NCBI GenBank assembly: GCA_019775845.1
Contig: JADQAV010000009.1
Coordinates: 1,054,001 to 1,118,000 of the forward strand
Length of the DNA: 64,000 nucleotides
From: Myrmaecium sp. VS I D KN 1
Taxonomy: Eukaryota > Ascomycota > Dothideomycetes > Valsariales > Valsariaceae
Reading direction: 5' to 3'
Below, one piece after another: positions 55,176 to 64,000 of the stretch; position 1 is the first letter of the stretch, and each line of letters starts with the position of its first letter. Made by a program: the position numbers and the translations under genes. The notes beneath the pieces were generated by a model that searched no databases, was not told where the DNA came from, and saw nothing but the letters and a program-made list of their open reading frames with translations.

Positions 55176-57009
55176 TCAACTCTCATCTTCCATCCACTTG
55201 TCGAATTCGCTATGCGGATCCATGGTTGCCATCGCCGGCCCGGCGTCCCACTCAGGCCCAGCAAACTTCGCGGCGATCTCATCTTGTCCCTCATCAAGCC
55301 CTCCGAACATTCCGCCGGCGAATCGGGGATGGTGCTCCACCCCGTACCGGTGCGTGTCGTACGCAAGTAACGTCGGGTCAACTTGCGGCTCTCCTGGCCC
55401 CGGACTTCCTGCCGAGCTGCTGCTGGGATGGATTTCCAGCAGCTCCAAGCTAGAACCCCCGGGCAACCCGATCAGTGGCCGTTGCTGCACGCCGATTCCG
55501 TCACCGTAGCCTGGCGGGGCCATCATCATCAGCCGGCGCATATGCGGATCATCCATGCCGACCTGAGGCAAATGCATGTGGTGCGGCATCAGCGGGTGAT
55601 AGTAGCTGCCGTACATGTCCGCCATGCTTGGGTTCATTGACATAGGGAGAGGCTTCACACCGTGGACCGGGGAGCCCCAGGACGACCTTGTCACGCCAAG
55701 GTGAGAACTGAAGGGACTGCTAGAAGGATGCTGTTGCATTTGCAGCGAATGCTCCGTGAGCCTACTGCTGGAATTTGCGGTACTTTGGCGCTGAGCGGAC
55801 CTATTCCCCTTCTTCCGCAGGCTGGACGGTGCCCATTCGCTGTCCAAATCGTTGTCAAGGTCGCTAATGTCGCTTTCTTCGGATGATCCGTCTTTGCGCT
55901 TCTTTGGTGGCGTGGCATTCTTCGATGGAGAGAACTTATAGGTGGGGTGCGCATTCTGATGATTGATGCGCTCGAGTTTCGCGAGTTCGTTGTAATGCTC
56001 GCGGATCTCCGGTGGCTCCAAGGGCCAGCTCTCCCCTGAGACCGAGGAAACGACTTGGTGGTTGTTCTGAAGGCACCATTGCTTCGTTCTGTCGGCGAAC
56101 GCTGACCGGTACAGCATGAACGAGTTCATCGGTCGGGTCACATATCCGTTGCGCTTTTCCACCTCTGCCAGCCTCACCTCTATCGACCGGTTCACCCACT
56201 CCTCCATATTGCGTACAGGGACTTCGGCAAGGTCTTTGGTCAACACGCTCAAAGGAGCCGTGAGCTTGGGAGTTTTGATTTTATCACTTCTAACTGGCTT
56301 CGCTTTCTTCGACCTGGCCGCTGGTTTCACCACTTTGTTCCGCGTGCTGCGAGCTCCAGATCCGGTTGCATTGTCGCTCGCCTTGGAGTTCGTCACGACT
56401 CTGCCGCTACGAGTCCGCCGTACACTGTCCTCCCCTGGGCTGGACTGAGGAGTAGGAGGATGGTTCGTGGGTATGCTCGACTGCATATACTGATTGACGA
56501 ACTTGAGAGTCAGAATTTCGATCATGGTGCAATCTCAAGGCCTGGAAAGAGAGGTGCTTGGAGTTGGTGTAACTGAGAGTGCACTTACCGGTGGATCATT
56601 GTATGAGCCACTGTCATGCTGATGGTAGCCAGCGCCCCGGGATCCATAGCTGTCCTGTCGAACAGTCAGTACCGGATTCGGCATCGATATCAACAAGCTA
56701 ACGTACGAAGCTGATCCCCAGACCATACTCCTCTGCATGTGGCTCCAAGTAATGCTCTCTGTAGGCATTCAATTCACTCGCAAATCGATCTGCTGACTGT
56801 TGCTTGCCAATCGATTGTATCACAGGAGCTGGTGATCCATATCGCGATTGTTGGCCGGAGTGAACATAGTGACTACTGTCGATGTCGTGGTCGTATGAAG
56901 AGTGACCAGCATTACGTTGCACGAGGCGATGGAGGTCATACTGGAGTAATCCGGTGCCAGGTGGTGGCGAATGGGAGTGTTGCTGGATCATGACTTCGGT
57001 CTTTGACAT
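55176..57009 (-). CDS. HMG-box transcription factor, mating-type HMG class
   Basis: Three exons: 57009-56707, 56654-56589 (66 nt) and 56489-55176, giving about 560 aa. One HMG box lies at about residues 237-312: RNGYVTRPMNSFMLYRSAF, RTKQWCLQNNHQVVSS, EIREHYNELAKLERINHQ and HPTYKFSP. RPMNSFMLYR and the W and HP-x-Y-KFSP ends are the MATA_HMG form of fungal sexual-development regulators. Flanking parts are disordered; basic stretches (AARSKKAKPVR, PPKKRKDG) are likely nuclear signals. The C-terminus is Met/His/Pro-rich with an acidic end (EFDKWMEDES), a possible activation region. Exon 3 acceptor was placed at CAG ending 56490 because earlier ones break frame; the N-terminal joins and start are less certain than the box. 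It is not flanked by MAT-locus genes such as APN2 or SLA2, so it is not evidence of a MAT locus. Confidence 0.82.
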
Positions 57010-60000
57010 GATCTTGGTGAGGCGCCGCAACACGCACGGGGTGATATATTTCGGTAAAGATCGGGGAGTCACAACTTTCGTGGCTCTGGTCGCAATGAAA
57101 CCGGTTCAGTCGATGTTACCCGTCTGACAGGCTGGTCGATCTTCTGTTACAGGGCCGTGTTCGCAATGCAAGAGCCAATTGCGGAATGATTCTGGAATAT
57201 CAATTCCTTCTCTGCCGCGGATCAGGTCTCTTTTAGTCCTCCAACGTATGCGTCTGGCCGTTGTCTGTCAGCGTATGTTGTTGCTAAAGCGCGGTGAGGG
57301 CGTTTGCTCCCTGCTGGGCGCGTAGTTGCATACCGCCCGGGGAAACTGGATGACCTGCAAGACGAACCTGGGAAGGGATGCTGCAAATGGTTTGCTATAC
57401 GGCCACTTTGTTGTTGTCCGAGGGCCTGCTTCCTGAACGTCTCTTTCAACTGCGACTTGCACTGAACAGGCAAAGAGTTTCTGATAGAAGACCACACTTC
57501 GTTTTGATGAACCGCACAACAGTCGATTCTTGAAAACTTGTCTCAGAGTGTCGGTCTTTGTCGAGAAGGCATTCAAACTGCAGAAGGCGCGAAAGGTCAA
57601 GTCGTGAGCATTTGGCAAGAGACGATCCTTTGTCTAGCTCAGTGAATGAGCACTCAGGAAGGTATTTGTAGCTAAATCCAAGGCCTCGACTTGGACTACA
57701 TGCGCCCATGGGGACCCTCTGAAGTCTGAAGCCGGAACGAGCAACCGGATTCGTCTTGGCTCAAGCAGGCTACTATAGTCGATATCGCAGTGACCGTTTT
57801 CGGCCGAGCGACCTCCCCGAGCAAATGGCAGGATAAGGTTGGAAGAGCAGTATATCTAGGAGGTGATCATGATGGTGGAAAGGTAGGCGGGGAGGCGAAA
57901 ACGGTCATATCATCCAATGACTGCTATGCTAGGACACAGGCGTCTCCCAAGCCACAGCTCAGCATGTGGTCACACTATACCAACACAGCCGTCTGACAGT
58001 TCTCCCTACCGCTGAGAAGGGCACCAATCATGGGCTTCCAGCACATGTGGCTGCCGATCTTCAGTCCCATGGGTTCGTCTCTCAGAATTACATGCACAGG
58101 CTTGTGGCCTTGGGGAGATACTTGCAGGTGTGCTGCCAATGGACGGCCGAGGGTTGGAGAGCCGTTATGCCGGTGAGGACGTCTGGAGAGACTGTGCTAC
58201 GCAACAGTTGGAGGTCTTGCATTTCTGACGCTAGTGTACCTACCTCATATCCATGGCCCCCTTCACAACTCAATATCGTCATCTCGGGGGAATCAGGGAG
58301 TTGAGGGAGGGAAAGAGAGAGGAAGGGAGGGAAGAAGGCTGGCGCCCACCGCTACCCTAATAATCCCGGTTTCCGCTTTTCTTCCGATTCTCTTGCCGGA
58401 TAACTGCAGATGTCAACCTGCCAGCCTCCGCGCCGGATCGGCCTGGATCATGCTCTCGGAACGTGCAGGGATGCGTCCGGGAAACTGGGCAACCGGTACC
58501 TTGAGATCCAATTGAAGCCTGACGGCTGAGACCCGAAGAAGTGTCACAAACGTACCCACCGCTTTTTCCCTAAAGTATACCAACGGACATAATCACTTCA
58601 CATTGAGCCGCGTCCTTCGCTTTGCTCAGCAGATTGCTTCCGATCATGCACTTGCGACTAAGCGCATGGAGATCTATGACAGATGCCCAGGAAAGGGAGG
58701 AAGCGTAAAGCAAAGCGACCGCTCCGATCAACCAAGGGGGTGTTCCCTGAATTTGGCGATCGCAAGCAGCGTCGGCTGCATCCGGACGATCTGGACAGGA
58801 ATGCGGACTAGGCCAGGTGGCGCCCGGCGCCGCCCTGACGACGAGCTGGTTCGTGCCGTCCAGCGGTGGCGGTCAAGGCTGGGGGAGGTCTCTGTGGTCT
58901 GGTTCTGGTTGCGCAGCTGCAGGTCCCCGCCGCCGTCCCGCCGCCGTACCTGACTTTGCTGGATCTTTCCCGCTAATGGATTTCCATCAGCGGTTTGGTG
59001 GAAATGGCGGTCGAGAGAATCTCCTGGCTGCGCGACAGATTATCGCTGGATTCACTGATCATCATCACTAACGTACAGAAAAAAGTTGGGCGCCAACTAT
59101 CCCAGGTCGATGGACCCTTGGGGAGCCTCCTCCACTGGTGACCACAGCGCTAGCACACGCCCTGGTCCACTTCCATCTGGGGAGGGCGGATGGCTGAAAG
59201 CGTGGCACCTCCTGTAATTGCGACGCCCTCTTCCTTCCCCGCATCTGCAAAGGGGCACCTGTCCATGCGGAGACGGGGAGAAGGCCTACGCGCGATGCAT
59301 CCAGGCCAGGGTCTGTCTACCACTCCTCCGCTGCGAACGGCGATCGATAAGATACTTCATTCACGGACGAAGCAAAATCACCGACAGACCATGGTCGACT
59401 AGAGCAAATACACCGGTCCAGTCCCTATTCTACCCGAATATGTTATGACAAATTGGAGAATTTTAGCACTCAGTTGTATCAGCAACTCCTATCGCCTGGC
59501 CCGTGTAACAGTGCGACTTTTGAGGTGAAGAAGATTGATTTCGCAAGATTTAGTTATCGCGCAGGAAACGATTGGCTCCTTTGGTCCCCTTCTACCAGAG
59601 TAACGGCGTCGAGCGTTGCAACGGAGCTCTTCCACCCCCTGTGCCGTAAAACCTGGAAACTGGACCAGCCTGCGCATAAGGTACCCAAAGGTTCGCCCGC
59701 CCACCTTACATACAGTACATGCAGAGGAGGGCGACTCGGGGAAAAGCCGACTTGATCGCGCGCTCACACACCATCCATGCGACGGTAAACCGCTCCCTTT
59801 CGTCACCGACACTAACGATGTTCTGGCCCTCCGTCTGACAGCCCCCTTAACCCGAAGCCCCGGGTTGCGCAGTTCGAACTCGAGCGCTTCTGCAAGCGTG
59901 GCGATATAATGTTGGCAAGCGCGGTTCTGTACGCATGTGCGCCAAAGGGGCCAGGGGTCACAGGGTCACCAGAGCTCGAAGCATGTCGAGGGGCCTTTGG

Positions 60001-60477
60001 GTTTGGGAACAGCTAGCTCCATGGGGGAAGAAGTTCATCGCCTCGAGCATGTCCCTCTCCATCGTTCTTCCCCCCGGCACCCGGTTCCTCGGACTCGCTT
60101 GCTATCCGAGCCGTTTGATGTCCGTGACGCTGGGCTGCTTTGTAGGGCAGTACAAACAGCTCCTTCGAAAATAAGCAATCATGAAGATCATATCTCGAGT
60201 TTAGATCCGTACGACTTTGCGCCGCCTTGGTAACTCATCTCTCGTGGCTGCGACGAATGGCACCCACTTGAGATTTGATGCGACGATACTGTCGCAGAGA
60301 TGTGAGAGGAGTTACAGAATCTAGCAGGATTTGCTTGAAATCAAACCTAGCGGATGCCGCATGTGCGCAAGTCGGGACGATGAGCCGGCTGTAGGAACAC
60401 AGCCTGCAAGCTTCGTTTGCCATATCATCCTCCCACTCTTTCCTCTCTGCTATTCAGACGGACCAGACAGCTTATCG
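57010..60477. other. gene-free stretch upstream of the HMG-box gene
   Basis: 3.5 kb with no frame above about 120 codons and no recognisable motif. It may hold long leader or regulatory sequence for the HMG-box gene, as is common for fungal developmental regulators (inference). Confidence 0.5.
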
Positions 60478-61461
60478 TCATCGCCCCTCGTCCCACCATC
60501 TGTCCAAGACTTCCTGTCTGAGCTCCCACGCCCAATGATGGCAAGTTTGATGCACCACCGGACTAACTCCCCTTACCTCTCCCTCCTCGTCCCCTTCGTC
60601 CATCACGTGCCTGACCCCAGCTTCGCGGTACCTCTTCAACAGAATCCTCCTCCAACGTCCCGTTTCACCCACGCACTTCCTCCACCGCGCGATCTGCCTC
60701 TCGTCATCCTCGCACCGCCGGCCCTGGAAGAAGCGACAATACCACTGGAACCACCCCCGCGGATCATATCGGTGATCGATCCAACCGGCCGCCTCCCACT
60801 CCTCGATGCTCTGGCCGCAAGCGACCTTGTACTTGTTCACCTCCGGATCGTACGTGCGCGAGACGAGGAACTTGTCCACGTCGAGCCGGTCGAGCCAGTC
60901 GGCCGGCAACTCCCTCCAGTCGTCCTCGATCGTCATGCGCAGCGTCTTGGAGTACAGCGGCCGGAAGTAAGTCCCGCCGAAGCAGCCCTCGCGGATCATC
61001 TCGGCGGGCGACTTGTTCGGCTGGAAGAGCTCGTGGTCGGCGAACCGGAAGGTCCCCCGCTCGTCCCGGCTCGGGGCCGGCCCGGTGGCTTCCCAGGTCC
61101 GCCACCCTACCCGTAGGCTCTTGAGGTCGGCGTCATGGGTCCCGTCTGTGGCCTCTGGTTCTTCTGCAGACCGGGCGCGAGAGGTCCGCGATGGCGGCCG
61201 AGCGCGAGCGCGTTTGGACGTCGTCCGCGGGAGACCATCTTCGGCGTGGGAGACGCGCGACGCGGCTGATGCTATCCGTGCTGAGGCACGCGTCGGCCGC
61301 TGGCTTCGGGCACTGTCGGCGCCGAGCTTGCGCTTCTTGGGCGGCGGTCGCGACGTCTTGATCTTTCGAGCGGCGGCGGCGGTATTCTCCAGGCCAAGCT
61401 CGCGCATGAGCGCTTCGTTGCGCTGGATGTTGGCGAGGCGGCGCGCTTCGTAGTCACTCAT
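60478..61461 (-). CDS. conserved uncharacterised protein with WFQWYCRF signature
   Basis: A single exon of 327 aa. The N-terminal third is basic and disordered, starting MSDYEARRLANIQRNEALM (a helix also seen at the start of some chromatin proteins) and carrying PPPKKRKLG, a likely nuclear signal. From about residue 150 the sequence is ordered: EMIREGCFGGTYFRPLYSK, WRELPADWLDRLD, NKYKVACGQSIEEWEAAGW, DPRGWFQWYCRFFQGRR and DERQIARWRKCVGETGRWRR. I recognise this block as widely conserved in fungi and some other organisms but know no proven function. Nuclear location and nucleic-acid contact are guesses from basic residues. Intronless. Confidence 0.78.
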   Translation of the reverse strand: MSDYEARRLANIQRNEALMRELGLENTAAAARKIKTSRPPPKKRKLGADSARSQRPTRASARIASAASRVSHAEDGLPRTTSKRARARPPSRTSRARSAEEPEATDGTHDADLKSLRVGWRTWEATGPAPSRDERGTFRFADHELFQPNKSPAEMIREGCFGGTYFRPLYSKTLRMTIEDDWRELPADWLDRLDVDKFLVSRTYDPEVNKYKVACGQSIEEWEAAGWIDHRYDPRGWFQWYCRFFQGRRCEDDERQIARWRKCVGETGRWRRILLKRYREAGVRHVMDEGDEEGEVRGVSPVVHQTCHHWAWELRQEVLDRWWDEGR

Positions 61462-62967
61462 TGTTTCCTCTTCGTCTTCTGAACCTGTGCGCTCAAGAGA
61501 GAGAGACCATGATGTATTTACTGATGTTTTGCGATAGACAAGGGATCGGGGTCTTTCATGACGTCACCAGGGTCTGCTTTCATTCGCGACCGGGCCGGTG
61601 CTCGCTTAATGCGGGGGAAGCCTATAGGGCTGAGGCTGAGGTTGGGACTTTGTGCTTGACTGTTGCTTTGAACAGGATAGGTGAGCAGAATCAGTTGTAG
61701 CATGGCATTGTTGATGAGGTAAGTATGTTTGCTGCCTCAAACTGCAGGGAGCAAGGTTCCTGCCATGCGACAAGGAAAAGGAAACTCTCCGATTGGTACA
61801 GTACGGATTTCTTTCACATTCGGCTATGGAAGCGATGGCAAACCCAGTGTAGAGGGAAACTATGTACATAGGTGATGATGATGGTGGTGAGTTAAAGGAG
61901 GCCCGCCCAGGAGTGTGCGGTGCATACCTTATTGTGTGTTGGAACGTGCTACGAACTATGATGAATTTACTCCTCAGATCGCTCGATGCCTCATAAAATG
62001 CATATGTTACTACTACTGTACTACTCCTGCACCCTCTGCCGATTGACAGGATCTGAAACGAAGCGAAGCGGACAACATAAGGCTGATGCCCGTCATTCCT
62101 TCCCATCCTTCAACATGACACGACATGCGCCCAATTTATGTAACAAGCCGATCGGCGGCTACGATATGCAAGGACTTCTGCTTCGGCGTTCCTTCGCCGG
62201 CTCGTGCCCCCGACAGGCTGACTTGGAGAAGAGCAGCCCGCGGGAAAGAAAAAGAGGCCGAGCGCTCTTGCTCGTGCGCTGATCATTACTAGGAAAACCC
62301 GAATTGCAAAAAGTGCATTCACCGCTGGGTTTTGGAAGGGCTTCGCGACATTGATCCAACAGCTTCGCGCCTCCCAATATATATCCGACGTGCTACGAAA
62401 GGAAAACCGCACGCGAAGAGTGCGGCGGCGGTAAAACCCCTCCTCCTATGTTACCTACCCGCGCAGCTACAACACATCCATAGTAACACCGCCAGTTCTC
62501 CTCCACTTCTCGTATCGCGGATGCATCGTGAGCGCGAAGGCTTCATCCCATCGAGAATATCCGGAAGGATTCTGCACCACTCCACCGCTGTGGGGTTTGT
62601 TCGTGCGGGTTATCAACACCGCCCCTTCCTGTGGGCTCTAAATTTAGGACGCTCGTCTTTTCCACAGCCCCCCTCAAACTCCTCCTCTCTCCAACCGTCA
62701 CTGATAATGCCCGGTCCTGTGCCTCCTCGGAAAATCACAATATCTTTCAGGCTTAGGCATGGCTCGTGAGGGGGGAGACGATACGCCAAAGCCGTAGCGC
62801 CCTTGCTGCGATTCCTCCACTGATCCCGGCGGTATATGGTAACCATGAACGCCTCTTATGGTTTCTCGCAAGACTAGACTCACCGTTCGTCATTCCCCTG
62901 CCGGCCGGATCCCTGATGAGAACCTGATCCCGACCCGTGATCCGGCTGTCGAGAGCATACAGACAGG
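61462..62967. other. intergenic, divergent promoters
   Basis: 1.5 kb between divergent start codons. The 166-codon minus-strand frame (61606-62106) has no motif. No gene seen. Confidence 0.45.
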
Positions 62968-64000
62968 ATGGACCGTTCCCCAGTATCATCCTGCACCAGC
63001 ATCTCCTCCCTCACTGACTCCCCGATCGAATGCCCTCGCCATACCCTCGCCCCCTCTCGGCCCGTGAGTACATCACCGAGGTTCTCCATACGCAAACCTA
63101 TCCGGCTCCCATGCTCTCAAGGACCTGAGAGGTCGCCCAGCGTCCACTACGTCAAGCCTGCGCGAGCCTCCGCCGGCAGCATCGAGAACGTCAACAGCTG
63201 GGAGATCCAGTCTGCCATCCAAGGCCGTCCTAGCACCAGCTCATCGCCATGCCCGGACTCCCGAACAGCTAGCCCTGCCGTGATGGCAGCAGGGACAAAG
63301 AAAACAACTTCAACGATCGAGATAGCAACTCCTCTGGAAGCCCCAACCCGTCCCACGGCCTCCCGCACCATCTCTCAGCACCTGCCAACTCTATCAATCC
63401 TGGAAGCGCGCCTCCCCTCGAAGCCGCAGCTTCCCGCCCCAGTCCAGTACAAGAGGGCCACAATCCACCGCCCTACAGTCCCGCGCTGGATCCGCAACCT
63501 CCGCCTCGCCCTCCGGCTCATCAGCCTCGCCCTCGCCGCCATCGCCCTCATGCTAGCAACCCACAGCCTGGGCCTATACCGCCAGCGCTCGCAGCCGGAC
63601 TACTCGCTGCGCTCAGCCCAGCTCGCGACCGCCTGGCCGACCGATCTCAACCTGGTCAGCACCTACCTCCTCATGGTCGTCGCGTTCGTCCACTTCGACC
63701 TCGCCGTCATCGAGACGGTCTTCAGCTTGCGACGCCCGTTCCGCGGCTGGGAGGATCGCTGGTCCATGGCCTGGTTCCGGTTCCTCGTGCGCGTGGTCGC
63801 TATTGTGGGGTGGGCGGCGGCGGTGGCGGTGTGGAGGGTGTTGAAGGATGTGGGTGGAGGCGGGCGGGGGAGCTTGGTCGGCTGGGCTGGGAGGGAGAAG
63901 GGCGCGGCGGGCGACGAGGATGTAGATCGCGTGTGGATGGAGCAATGCGCGGCGGCTTATGCTGGGCTGACGGCGGCGGGGTTTGAGGTGCTGGTGCTAG
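62968..64000 (+). CDS. multi-pass membrane protein, 3' end beyond window
   Basis: Partial. Probable exon 1 is 62968-63063 (MDRSPVSSCTSISSSLTDSP), then a 69-nt intron (GTGAGT to CTGAG) and exon 2 from 63133, which stays open to the window end. The first 180 or so residues are Ser/Pro/Thr-rich and disordered. Membrane helices follow: LRLALRLISLALAAIALMLA, given to residue 20, then LNLVSTYLLMVVAFVHFDLAV in part, and FRFLVRVVAIVGWAAAVAVW (20). Between them are basic loops (RRPFRGWEDRW). The layout resembles small four-helix fungal membrane proteins; I do not recognise the family. A later in-frame Met at 63282 is an alternative start. The exon 1 link is less sure than exon 2. Confidence 0.6.
   Translation, partial: MDRSPVSSCTSISSLTDSPIECPRHTLAPSRPVSTSPRFSIRKPIRLPCSQGPERSPSVHYVKPARASAGSIENVNSWEIQSAIQGRPSTSSSPCPDSRTASPAVMAAGTKKTTSTIEIATPLEAPTRPTASRTISQHLPTLSILEARLPSKPQLPAPVQYKRATIHRPTVPRWIRNLRLALRLISLALAAIALMLATHSLGLYRQRSQPDYSLRSAQLATAWPTDLNLVSTYLLMVVAFVHFDLAVIETVFSLRRPFRGWEDRWSMAWFRFLVRVVAIVGWAAAVAVWRVLKDVGGGGRGSLVGWAGREKGAAGDEDVDRVWMEQCAAAYAGLTAAGFEVLVL

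Overview
The window is nuclear DNA of a filamentous ascomycete (Pezizomycotina); I cannot place it more narrowly. The evidence is: many short spliceosomal introns (mostly 50-75 nt, GTRNGT donors, CTAAC/CTGAC branch sites, YAG acceptors); a Fot1/pogo-type DNA transposon mutated to saturation by a repeat-induced point mutation (RIP)-like process; a HET-C gene; ATP-citrate lyase encoded by two divergent genes; and a GS/FluG-like protein. I model 22 protein genes, one tRNA and one transposon. Gene models come from reading splice sites and conserved motifs by eye; exon joins were checked for frame.

Layout. 1-5.95 kb: no recognisable gene, apparently decayed or non-coding. 5.95-9.1 kb: Rab escort protein and a peroxisomal-type peroxiredoxin, both minus strand. 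9.5-11.5 kb: the RIP-saturated transposon, inserted between the peroxiredoxin and a small SnoaL/NTF2-fold (DUF1348) gene. 12.3-15.7 kb: roadblock dynein light chain and, divergently, the pre-rRNA processing factor Ipi1, followed by a thioesterase-fold membrane protein. 16.6 kb: intron-containing tRNA-Leu. 17.1-32.6 kb: a metabolic stretch with a glutamine synthetase-like enzyme, a short-chain dehydrogenase, a dienelactone hydrolase with a mitochondrial-type leader, a membrane-anchored Msc7-type aldehyde dehydrogenase, and the divergent ATP-citrate lyase subunit pair sharing a 2.2 kb intergenic region. 34.4-36.5 kb: Meu6-like PH-domain protein. 36.5-41.4 kb: long gene-free stretch with simple repeats. 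41.4-45.1 kb: a large coiled-coil protein and a doubtful proline-rich ORF. 45.5-54.1 kb: HET-C, a SulP/STAS/cyclic-nucleotide-binding-fold transporter of Vsb1 (YGR125W) type, and GINS subunit Psf1. 55.2-57.0 kb: HMG-box protein of the mating-type HMG class. 60.5-61.5 kb: conserved uncharacterised protein. 63-64 kb: membrane protein cut by the window end.

Most genes are ordinary housekeeping or metabolic functions. ATP-citrate lyase makes cytosolic acetyl-CoA from citrate; the SDR, DLH and ALDH genes next to it run in one direction but I see no proof of a joint pathway. There is no backbone enzyme of a secondary-metabolite cluster. The clearest unusual signals are the near-total loss of CpA/TpG across 1.84 kb of the transposon with sharp unmutated edges, three KRxSxFGN repeats in the Meu6-like protein, alternative-start or stopless-intron options in several genes, and two uncharacterised proteins. 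I did not find a convincing wholly new system.
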